Source: JBFWNZ01 sp050250795 (lineage in GTDB: Bacteria; Pseudomonadota; Alphaproteobacteria; UBA8366). Taken from it: a DNA stretch of 11,478 nt. The DNA lies in assembly GCA_050250795.1 (NCBI GenBank), contig JBFWNZ010000096.1, positions 1 through 11,478 on the forward strand. The letters are read 5' to 3'. A model generated the notes under the pieces. It ran no database searches. It was given only the letters and a program-made list of their open reading frames with translations, and was not told the origin of the DNA. Positions 5,593-11,478 of this stretch are shown here, piece after piece (the first letter of the stretch is position 1; the number at the start of each line of letters is the position of its first letter). The translations under genes and the position numbers were made by a program.

Positions 5593-7328
5593 CCGCCGGA
5601 CCCCGCAGGTTTTCCGCCCGCTTCTTCCAGGCCGCGTTCCAGCTTCGTCTCGATCTTCGCCACGTCGTCCTTCTCCGGTTCCAGGCTGAGCGCCCGCTGC
5701 CACTGGAAGCGCGCCTCGTGCTGGCGGCCGACCCGCCAATAAGCATCGCCCAAATGATCGTTGATGACGGGATCCTGCGGGCGCAGTTGGACGGCCCGTT
5801 CCAGATGCGCCACCGCCTCCTTGTAGTCGCCGAGGCGATACAGCACCCAGCCCATGCTGTCCACGATATAGCCGTCGTCCTGGCGCAGCTCGACCGCGCG
5901 CGTGATCATCGCCTTGGCGCGGTCGATGTTGCGGCCCAGCTCGACCCAGGTATAGCCGAGATAGTTCAGCACATAGGGCTGCTCGGGCTCGCGCTCCAGC
6001 GCGATCAGGAAGTCCTTTTCCGCCCGATCCCACTGCTTGGACCGCTCCAGCGCGATGCCCCGGTAGTAATAGAGCATCCAGTCGGGCTGGTGGTCCTTGT
6101 CGAACCGCGCGAAGGCGCGGTCGTATGCCTTCACGGCCTCGGCGAACCGCTCCTCGTAGCGCAGCAGATTGCCAAGCCGGACCAGGGCGTCCGGACGGTC
6201 CTTGCGCTCCGCCGCCATGGCTTCCAGCAGCGTCACCGCCTCCGGTACCCGCTTTTCCTCGTACAGCGCATCGGCCACCCGCAGCCGAGCCGCCCAGCTG
6301 TAGGTATCGCTGGCCGCGACCCCGCGATAGGCGTCGATGGCCGCGTCGTACTGCTCGCGCGACATCAGGATGTCGCCGATCAGGATGTGGCCCAGCGAGA
6401 AGTTCGGGCGCAGCGACAGCGCCACCTGGGCATAGATCAGCGCGATGCTGCCGGCACGGTCGCGCGGCAGCGCCGAGGCGAGGTTGAACAGCCCTTCCGC
6501 CATTCCCTCGGCGGGCGACCCGACCAGGGGCTCGGCCGGCTTTCCAGCCTCCAGCCGCTCCAGCTCCGCCTCGAAGACATAGCTTTCGGGATGGTCGTCG
6601 ATATAGCTGCGGTACAGGGTGCGCGCCTCGTCCTTGCGGCCGCGCCGCTCCAGGAACGAACCGGCGGCGCGCACCACGCGCAACGGCGCCTCGGACAAGT
6701 CGTCGGCGATGGCGCGGAACTTCTCCTCCGCCTCCGCGCTGCGCCCGGTCGCGTCCATGATCAGGCCGCCATGCATCAGATAAAGCGCCTTGAACCCGCT
6801 TTGCGATTCCAGCGGCTTCAAGGCCGTCATCGCCTCGTCCGGGCGCTTCTCGCCGGCATAGCTCCAGGCGATGCCGATGGGCGCGGCATAGCGGGCGAGG
6901 CCGGTTTCCGACATCGCCTCAAGCCGCTTGCGCGCATCGGCATAGCGGCGTTCGCGCATGGCATCGGCCGCGAGCAGCAAGGCGGCGCTGGGCACATCCA
7001 CCTTTGCCGCCTCGATCCGCTTCGCAAGCTGGCGTGCGTCCGACAGCCGGCCCGCCCCCAGGGTCAGCATGAAGGTGCGGCGCAGAAGCTCTTCGTCCTC
7101 GGGGCTTTCCTCCAGCACGCGCAGCAAGAGGTCGGCGCCGGTCTTGAGGTCGCTCGTCCGTTCCGCGTGACGGCCGGCAAGATAGCTTCCGAACGAGGAC
7201 GGGGCGAGGCCCTGTCCCGCTTCCATCCTGCGCGCCTTCTGCGGCGCCTCGGCCGCGGCCTGAACCGCGCCCACAAGCGCCATTCCAGCAAGGGCCACCG
7301 CCCATGCATGTCTGCATGCTGCCTTCAC
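5589..7328 (-). CDS. Exported tetratricopeptide-repeat protein
   Basis: A 579-residue helical-repeat protein, probably periplasmic or inner-membrane-tethered, serving as a protein-binding scaffold. The N-terminus MKAACRHAWAVALAGMALVGAVQAAAEA is a signal peptide. At least four clear TPR units lie at about 415-554 (motif such as YIVDSMGWVLYRLGDYKEAV), and more degenerate ones cover most of the rest. Start GTG 7328 is chosen because GGGAG (7336-7340) lies 7 nt upstream and the signal peptide begins there. The upstream in-frame ATG at 7394 overlaps the -10 hexamer of the proposed promoter, so it cannot be the main start. It is first gene of the unit with ispE and the ferredoxin. The exact partner is unknown, and similar TPR proteins often sit beside ispE in related genomes (from memory). 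Confidence 0.9.
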   Translation of the reverse strand: MKAACRHAWAVALAGMALVGAVQAAAEAPQKARRMEAGQGLAPSSFGSYLAGRHAERTSDLKTGADLLLRVLEESPEDEELLRRTFMLTLGAGRLSDARQLAKRIEAAKVDVPSAALLLAADAMRERRYADARKRLEAMSETGLARYAAPIGIAWSYAGEKRPDEAMTALKPLESQSGFKALYLMHGGLIMDATGRSAEAEEKFRAIADDLSEAPLRVVRAAGSFLERRGRKDEARTLYRSYIDDHPESYVFEAELERLEAGKPAEPLVGSPAEGMAEGLFNLASALPRDRAGSIALIYAQVALSLRPNFSLGHILIGDILMSREQYDAAIDAYRGVAASDTYSWAARLRVADALYEEKRVPEAVTLLEAMAAERKDRPDALVRLGNLLRYEERFAEAVKAYDRAFARFDKDHQPDWMLYYYRGIALERSKQWDRAEKDFLIALEREPEQPYVLNYLGYTWVELGRNIDRAKAMITRAVELRQDDGYIVDSMGWVLYRLGDYKEAVAHLERAVQLRPQDPVINDHLGDAYWRVGRQHEARFQWQRALSLEPEKDDVAKIETKLERGLEEAGGKPAGSGG

Positions 7329-7392
7329 GCACCTGCTCCCGTGTCTCTCGCGACCGTCCGCCCTGCCGGGCGGCGTCCCGGACGTTGCGCGC

Positions 7393-7422
7393 ATTGTAAC
7401 GAACAAGGGCAAGCCGCGTCAG
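7393..7422 (-). promoter_or_regulatory. Sigma-70-type promoter of the TPR-ispE-ferredoxin operon
   Basis: On the minus strand CTGACG (7422-7417) is followed after 18 nt by TACAAT (7398-7393), a near-consensus -10. Transcription would start near 7386, leaving about 58 nt of leader before GTG 7328. The remainder of the divergent gap (7423-7542) shows no equally good promoter for the opposite gene. Confidence 0.55.
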
Positions 7423-7542
7423 CCGGTTATCGCGCCCGAACAAATCCCGCCGGTCCCGCGACGGAACCGGATGCCCAACCCGTTGAAAGCGCATGAACCG
7501 GCCGGAAAGGTCGGTCCGATAACCCGCAAGGAGAAGCAGAGA

Positions 7543-8010
7543 ATGAAGACCCGAGCCAAGCTGACCCTGCTGGCCACCGCATTGCTGGTGCTGCCGGGCG
7601 TCGCCGCGGCCAAGTCTGACGGCGACCGGCCGAACCGCTTCGACCAGATGTTCAAGGCCGTCGACGCCAATGGCGACGGCCGGATTACCGCCGCCGAGGA
7701 GAGCGCCTATCGCGAGGCACGCTTCAAGACGCTGGACGCAAACGGCGACGGCGTCGTCTCCGCCGAGGAGTACACGGCCAGCCATCGCGCCAAGCTGGAC
7801 GAGCGGCTGCGCAGCCACTTTGCCAAGCTGGATGCCGACGGCGACGGCAAGCTGAGCGCCGCCGAGGCCGAGGGCAAGCGCAAGGCGGACATCATGAAGT
7901 TCGACGCCAACGGCGACGGCGCCGTGACGCAGGACGAAATCCGCGCGAAGCTGCAGGCGCACAAGCGCGGCGACCGGGAGCAGGCGCCATCCGAACGCAA
8001 GGCGCAGTAG
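7543..8010 (+). CDS. Periplasmic four-EF-hand calcium-binding protein
   Basis: A 155-residue secreted protein. Residues 1-23 are a signal peptide (MKTRAKLTLLATALLVLPGVAAA). The mature part has four canonical 12-residue EF loops at 41-52 (DANGDGRITAAE), 65-76 (DANGDGVVSAEE), 97-108 (DADGDGKLSAAE) and 121-132 (DANGDGAVTQDE). All have acidic or Asn ligands at 1, 3 and 5 and Glu at position 12. Spacings of 24, 32 and 24 residues give two paired EF domains, as in calmodulin-like proteins. The C-terminal tail is rich in Lys, Arg and Gln. ATG 7543 has AAGGAG at 7528-7533; an upstream in-frame ATG at 7471 would bury the signal peptide. It lies 53 bp upstream of the sigma factor gene on the same strand and may be in its operon. 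It probably binds Ca2+ in the periplasm; the ligand has not been shown. Confidence 0.93.
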   Translation: MKTRAKLTLLATALLVLPGVAAAKSDGDRPNRFDQMFKAVDANGDGRITAAEESAYREARFKTLDANGDGVVSAEEYTASHRAKLDERLRSHFAKLDADGDGKLSAAEAEGKRKADIMKFDANGDGAVTQDEIRAKLQAHKRGDREQAPSERKAQ

Positions 8011-8063
8011 GCCGCCCGGCCGGCGATCCGCTCCCGTCCAGCCTTACGCTCCACGGAGTGGCG

Positions 8064-8633
8064 ATGGCCGACGACAGGATGGCGGATGCCGAATTGGTGC
8101 GACGCGCGGCGGCGGGCGAGCAGAGCGCCTGCCGCCGCCTCGTCGACGCCCATCTCGGCCGCAGCGTAGGACTTGCAGGCCGCATGCTGGGCGACCAGGC
8201 GGAAGCGGAGGATGTGGCGCAGGAGGCGTTCCTGCGGCTGTGGCGTCAGGCCGGCCGCTGGCGCCCCGACGCCAGGGTGGGAACCTGGCTGTACCGGGTC
8301 GTGCACAATCTGTGCGTCGATCGCCTGCGCGTCCGCCGCCGTACCGTCGGCGAGGACAGCATGCCCGACCTGCCCGATCCGCGCGGCGGACCGATGCAGG
8401 ACCGTCACCGGGCACAGGTCTCGGCACTGGTGCGGGACGCCATCGAAGCGCTGCCCGAACGACAGCGAACGGCGATCACCCTGGTCCACCACATGGAGAC
8501 CGGGAACATCGAAGCGGCGGCCATCATGGGGATCAGCGTGGAAGCGCTGGAGTCGCTGCTGGGAAGGGGACGGCGGACGTTGCGCGAGACGCTCTCGGCG
8601 CTGCGGCCGGATATCACGGGAGAGGAACCATGA
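8064..8633 (+). CDS. ECF-type RNA polymerase sigma factor
   Basis: A 189-residue group 4 (extracytoplasmic function) sigma factor. Region 2 spans about 11-92, with the -10-recognition helix sequence AEDVAQEAFLRLW (48-60) and GTWLYRVVHNLCVDRLR. Region 4 spans about 124-178 (AIEALPERQRTAITLVHHMETGNIEAAAIMGISVEALESLLGRGRRTLRETL), carrying the helix-turn-helix for the -35 element. There is no long C-terminal extension. ATG 8064 has GGAG at 8055-8058, 5 nt away; GTG 8058 is too close to that site. The stop overlaps the next gene by ATGA. It is expected to be held inactive by the downstream membrane protein and released on an envelope signal. The group within ECF classification cannot be assigned by eye. 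Confidence 0.94.
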   Translation: MADDRMADAELVRRAAAGEQSACRRLVDAHLGRSVGLAGRMLGDQAEAEDVAQEAFLRLWRQAGRWRPDARVGTWLYRVVHNLCVDRLRVRRRTVGEDSMPDLPDPRGGPMQDRHRAQVSALVRDAIEALPERQRTAITLVHHMETGNIEAAAIMGISVEALESLLGRGRRTLRETLSALRPDITGEEP

Positions 8634-9076
8634 CCGAAGGAACCGACATGGCGCGGCTGGGCGCGCTGCTCGACGCTTATGGGGGATCGGCCAGACGCTG
8701 GCCGGAAGCCGACCGCGCCTGGGCGCTGCGCCTGATCGCGGTCTCGCCCGCGGCCGCAAGTCTGCATCGGCAGGCGGCGGCGCTGGATGCGCTGCTGGAC
8801 GATGCGGCGCTGGCCCCCGCCGCGCCGCAGCTGACGGCGGCGGTGCTGACCGGCTTCGGAACCGCGCGCCATGCCTGGCTGGCCTTGCTGTGGCCCTTCG
8901 GACCGATCTGGCGGCCGGCTTCCGCGCTTGCGGCGGCCTGCGTCCTGGGCATCGCCGTCGGCCTCACCACGCCCCCGCCCGACACGACCGACGGGATGAC
9001 GACCGCGGAGGCGGCCGTCGATTTCGAAACGCTGAACCTCGGCCCCTACGCCTATTATTCGGAGACCCCGCAATGA
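8630..9076 (+). CDS. Single-pass membrane protein, candidate anti-sigma factor
   Basis: A 148-residue protein I do not recognise by family. A cytoplasmic N-terminal region of about 95 residues (helical, LGALLDAYGGSARRWPEADRAW...) precedes one hydrophobic segment at about 97-114 (PASALAAACVLGIAVGL). A periplasmic tail of about 34 residues (PPPDTTDG ... LGPYAYYSETPQ) follows. The layout and its position directly after an ECF sigma gene, with ATGA overlap at both ends, make it the natural anti-sigma factor. The HxxxCxxC zinc anti-sigma motif is absent, and only one Cys (104, in the membrane) exists. Start ATG 8630 has GAGAGG just upstream. Inference: anti-sigma role. Alternative: an accessory subunit needed by the neighbouring sensor. 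Confidence 0.8.
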   Translation: MTEGTDMARLGALLDAYGGSARRWPEADRAWALRLIAVSPAAASLHRQAAALDALLDDAALAPAAPQLTAAVLTGFGTARHAWLALLWPFGPIWRPASALAAACVLGIAVGLTTPPPDTTDGMTTAEAAVDFETLNLGPYAYYSETPQ

Positions 9077-9570
9077 CGGCCTTGTCCTCGCGGCGTCGGG
9101 CATGGCTGCTGGTCGGCTCGCTCGCGCTCAACCTGTTCCTGCTCGCGGTCATCGGCGTCCACGCCCTGCCCAAGGACCGGCCGTCGGCGCGCATCGGTCC
9201 CATCGACCGCGTCGCCGCGCGCGACGCGCTGCCCGAGGCCGCTCACAGCAAGGTCGACGCCGTCTGGGCCGCGCATGAGGAGGCGTTGCGCGCATCGATG
9301 CGCGGTTTCCGGCAGGCGCGGCGCGATGTCGAAGCGGCCCTGTATGCCGATCCCTTCGACGCCGCCGCCCTGCAACGCGCCCACGAGGCGCTCGCCCGGC
9401 AATCGGACGCGGCGCGCCATGCCTATGAATCGCTGGTGACGGACCTTGCCCAGGCGATGCCGGCCGACCTCCGGCGCAAATACTTCGAGGCGGGCCAGCG
9501 GCGGTGGGGACGCCCGGACCGGCGGAACGAGACAGGCGACGGACCGCCGCCTGCCCCGCCCGGGCGCTAG
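9073..9570 (+). CDS. Membrane-anchored periplasmic metal-sensor-like protein (CnrX/CpxP-like)
   Basis: A 165-residue protein with an N-terminal anchor at about 10-32 (WLLVGSLALNLFLLAVIGVHAL). The SLALNLFLL string is typical of the family annotated as periplasmic heavy-metal sensor. The periplasmic part is a long helical hairpin rich in Ala, Arg and Glu, with histidines 58, 68, 104 and 116 that could bind metal. Members such as CnrX bind Co/Ni and control an ECF sigma factor through a membrane anti-sigma protein. The LTxxQ motif of CpxP is not seen. The tail 148-165 is Arg- and Pro-rich and looks disordered. ATGA overlap with the upstream gene couples translation. The ligand is unknown. The stop lies 3 bp from the convergent ETF-QO stop, with no terminator between them. 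Confidence 0.82.
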   Translation: MTALSSRRRAWLLVGSLALNLFLLAVIGVHALPKDRPSARIGPIDRVAARDALPEAAHSKVDAVWAAHEEALRASMRGFRQARRDVEAALYADPFDAAALQRAHEALARQSDAARHAYESLVTDLAQAMPADLRRKYFEAGQRRWGRPDRRNETGDGPPPAPPGR

Positions 9571-9573
9571 CCG

Positions 9574-11223
9574 TCACATGTTCGGGTAGCTTGGCCCCTC
9601 GCCGCCCTGCGGCGTGACCCAGGTGATGTTCTGGGCCGGATCCTTGATGTCGCAGGTCTTGCAGTGCACGCAGTTCTGCGCGTTGATCTGGAACCGCGGA
9701 TTGCTGCCGTCATCGTCGCGCACGATCTCGTAGACGCCGGCCGGGCAATAGCGCTGCGCCGGCTCGTCGTAGAGCGGCAGGTTCTTGTCGACCGGGATCG
9801 ACGGGTCCTTCAGCCGGAGATGGACCGGCTGGTCCTCCTCATGGTTCGTGTTCGAGAGATAGACCGAGGACAGCTTGTCGAAGCTGATAACGCCGTCCGG
9901 CTTCGGATAGTCGATCTTCTTCGCCTGATCCGCCCGCTTCAGCGAGGCATGGTCGAGATGTCCGTGCTTCAGCGTCCAGGGCGCACGCCCGCGCAGCACC
10001 ACCTGATCGAAACCGCCGAGCAGCGTGCCGACGAGCAGCCCCCATTTGAAGCCGGGGCGGAAATTGCGCGCCCGGTACAGCTCCTTGTAGGCCCAGGAGG
10101 CGTGGAAGGCTTCGGGATAGGCCGTCAGCTCGTCATGCCCCTCACTGCCGCCCACCACCGCGGCGAAGGCCGCCTCGGCCGCCAGCATGCCGGACTTCAT
10201 GGCCGTATGCGTACCCTTGATCTTGGGTACGTTCAGGGTGCCGGCCTCGTCGCCGATCAGCGCCCCGCCGGGGAACACCAGCTTGGGCAGCGACTGCACC
10301 CCGCCCTCGTTCAGCGCGCGGGCGCCATAGGAGATGCGCCGGCCGCCCTCGAAGAAATGCCGGATATTGGGATGCGTCTTGAAGCGCTGGAACTCGTCGA
10401 AGGGCGACAGATGCGGGTTGGAATAGTCCAGCCCGATCACGAACCCCACCGACACCTGATTGTTCTCCAGGTGATACAGGAAGGAGCCGCCATAGGTGTC
10501 GTTGCTCATCGGCCAGCCGGCGGTGTGGATCACCAGGCCCTGCTTGTGCTTGGCCGGGTCGATCTCCCACAGCTCCTTGATGCCGATGCCGTAGGTCTGG
10601 GCCTCGCAGTCCTTGCGCAGGCCGAACTGCTCCATCAGCCGCTTGCCCAGATGGCCGCGGCAGCCCTCGGCGAAGAAGGTGTATTTCGCGTGCAGCTCGA
10701 TGCCGGGGGTGTAATTGGGGCCCTGCTCGCCGTCGCGGGCGATGCCCATGTCGCCGGTCGCCACGCCCTTGACCGAGCCGTCCTCGTGGAACAGCACCTC
10801 GGCGGCGGCGAAGCCCGGATAGATCTCGACGCCCAGCCCTTCGGCCTGCTCGGCCAGCCAGCGGCACAGATTGCCCAGGCTGATGGCGTAGTTGCCGTGG
10901 TTCTGCAGCGGCGGCGGCAGCAGGAATGTCGGGATGTTGATGGCGTTGACCGCCGTCAGGAACATGAACTTCTCGTCGGTCACAGGCGCATTGAGCGGGG
11001 CGCCCATCGCCTTCCAGTCCGGGAAGAGTTCCTCCAGCCCGCGCGGGTCGAGCACCGCGCCCGACAGGATATGCGCGCCGACCTCCGAGCCCTTTTCGAG
11101 CACGCAGACGCTGACCTCCTGGCCCGTCTCGGCGGCAAGCTGGCGGATGCGGATCGCCGCGGCCAAACCGGCCGGGCCGGCGCCCACAACCACCACGTCA
11201 TAGGCCATCGATTCGCGTTCCAT
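9574..11223 (-). CDS. etfD: Electron-transfer flavoprotein:ubiquinone oxidoreductase
   Basis: A 549-residue inner-membrane-associated FAD/[4Fe-4S] enzyme that passes electrons from reduced ETF (fatty acid, amino acid and choline-type oxidation) to ubiquinone. The FAD-binding VVVVGAGPAGLAAAIR is at 10-25, and the substrate domain carries the family stretches GAHILSGAVLDPRGL, GIGIKELWEI, KLVFPGGALIGDEAGTLNVPKIKGTHTAMKSGMLAAE and YRARNFRPGFKWGL. The C-terminal ferredoxin-like domain has cluster ligands C493 (RYCPAGVYE) and C518/C521/C524 (NCVHCKTCDIKDP). It is full length and uninterrupted. ATG 11223 is chosen over ATG 11208 because GGAGGAG lies at 11227-11233, although the dinucleotide fold begins after the second Met. 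ETF alpha/beta genes are not in the window, which is common. Confidence 0.98.
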   Translation of the reverse strand: MERESMAYDVVVVGAGPAGLAAAIRIRQLAAETGQEVSVCVLEKGSEVGAHILSGAVLDPRGLEELFPDWKAMGAPLNAPVTDEKFMFLTAVNAINIPTFLLPPPLQNHGNYAISLGNLCRWLAEQAEGLGVEIYPGFAAAEVLFHEDGSVKGVATGDMGIARDGEQGPNYTPGIELHAKYTFFAEGCRGHLGKRLMEQFGLRKDCEAQTYGIGIKELWEIDPAKHKQGLVIHTAGWPMSNDTYGGSFLYHLENNQVSVGFVIGLDYSNPHLSPFDEFQRFKTHPNIRHFFEGGRRISYGARALNEGGVQSLPKLVFPGGALIGDEAGTLNVPKIKGTHTAMKSGMLAAEAAFAAVVGGSEGHDELTAYPEAFHASWAYKELYRARNFRPGFKWGLLVGTLLGGFDQVVLRGRAPWTLKHGHLDHASLKRADQAKKIDYPKPDGVISFDKLSSVYLSNTNHEEDQPVHLRLKDPSIPVDKNLPLYDEPAQRYCPAGVYEIVRDDDGSNPRFQINAQNCVHCKTCDIKDPAQNITWVTPQGGEGPSYPNM

Positions 11224-11394
11224 GCGCTCCTCCGCCTCTCGCGTCGCTGCATCCGGCGCCTATTCGGACGGCGCCCATTGTTACAATCGGGGCCTGTCTA
11301 CAACAGGGTTGCCGGCTTCGCTAGTATTCCACCTGCATGGGGGGCATGATTCAGACAGGATTGCGGACCGCACGAATGCAAGGACCGACCCGCG
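11224..11394. promoter_or_regulatory. Divergent intergenic region with weak promoter candidates
   Basis: On the minus strand TTGTAG then AACAAT, 15 nt apart, lies about 50 nt upstream of the ETF-QO start. It is the best candidate for that gene but the spacer is short. Just inside lies a short inverted repeat, CCTGT-CTACA-ACAGG (11293-11307), which could be an operator. For the rightward gene only TAGTAT, without a convincing -35, is seen. All are weak. Confidence 0.25.
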
Positions 11395-11478
11395 ATGGCG
11401 GATGACATGCGCAGCGACATGGCCGCCGAGGCGCTGGCGGCGCTGGACTGGCTGGTCGCCATGGGCGCCGACGAGGCC
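11395..11478 (+). CDS. Start of a probable uracil-DNA glycosylase (family 4), truncated by window edge
   Basis: Only 28 codons are visible: MADDMRSDMAAEALAALDWLVAMGADEA. The string L.WLV..GADEA resembles the N-terminal leader of alphaproteobacterial family 4 uracil-DNA glycosylases (commonly L.W.VEAGADEA), and that gene is often divergent from ETF-QO in relatives (from memory). No catalytic motif is in view. AAGGA is about 10 nt upstream of ATG 11395, and the frame stays open to the edge. Internal ATGs at codons 5 and 9 are possible starts. Confidence 0.55.
   Translation, partial: MADDMRSDMAAEALAALDWLVAMGADEA

Noticed and set aside
5559..7496. Open frame of 645 codons on the plus strand opposite the TPR gene
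   Set aside because: Antisense shadow of a real TPR gene; it runs through the ispE start and the TPR promoter and has no domain signature.
7494..7522. TGAACC-N17-CGATAA as an ECF promoter for the EF-hand gene
   Set aside because: Transcription would start at about 7529, inside the ribosome-binding site at 7528-7533, so the message would lose it.
7661..7918. Repeated GACGCCAACGGCGACGGC-like DNA units
   Set aside because: These are the four EF-hand loops encoded with the same codons, not a separate DNA repeat or CRISPR array; spacing follows the protein fold.
9664..11349. Open frame of 561 codons on the plus strand opposite ETF-QO
   Set aside because: It mirrors the real gene's codon phase in high-GC DNA; the translation is low-complexity, rich in Arg, Gln and Leu with no recognisable domain, while the minus strand encodes a complete known enzyme.

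Overview
The window looks like ordinary chromosome from a high-GC alphaproteobacterium, probably Rhodospirillales-like. That placement is inferred from the strong G/C third-position bias, the gene families present and general gene-neighbourhood style; no marker gene fixes the species. I see no insertion sequence, phage gene, CRISPR array or plasmid function.

Left part (1-2204): the C-terminal two thirds of a type II (mitochondrial-like) sulfide:quinone oxidoreductase runs off the left edge and ends in a strong hairpin. It converges on a minus-strand block containing a 66-residue conserved protein of unknown function and a tRNA-Gln(TTG) gene. Next, also on the minus strand, is a two-gene unit: a secreted PepSY-like protein followed one base later by a four-helix b-type cytochrome.

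Two-component system (2205-4342): diverging from the PepSY/cytochrome unit is an OmpR-family response regulator overlapped by its histidine kinase. The shared intergenic region carries two copies of an 11-bp-phased CTGAC direct repeat in opposite orientations, one copy facing each transcription unit. The simplest reading is that the regulator controls itself and the redox pair.

Housekeeping block (4355-7328, minus strand): a signal-peptide-bearing TPR protein, ispE (methylerythritol phosphate pathway kinase) and a small thioredoxin-like [2Fe-2S] ferredoxin. The first two genes overlap by ATGA and the third starts at or just past the ispE stop, so they read as one operon from a recognisable promoter at 7393-7422.

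Signalling cassette (7543-9570, plus strand): a periplasmic four-EF-hand protein, an ECF sigma factor, a small single-pass membrane protein in the position of an anti-sigma factor, and a membrane-anchored periplasmic sensor of the CnrX/CpxP-like metal-sensor type. The last three overlap by ATGA junctions. This is the most interesting part of the window: a compact transmembrane signalling module resembling cnrYXH in parts list but with a different gene order and an anti-sigma candidate lacking the usual zinc motif.

Right part (9574-11478): complete electron-transfer flavoprotein:ubiquinone oxidoreductase on the minus strand, ending 3 bp from the sensor gene. Diverging from it at the right edge are the first 28 codons of a gene that is probably a family 4 uracil-DNA glycosylase.

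SQR and ETF-QO both feed electrons into the quinone pool, but they sit far apart here and nothing in the sequence shows co-regulation.
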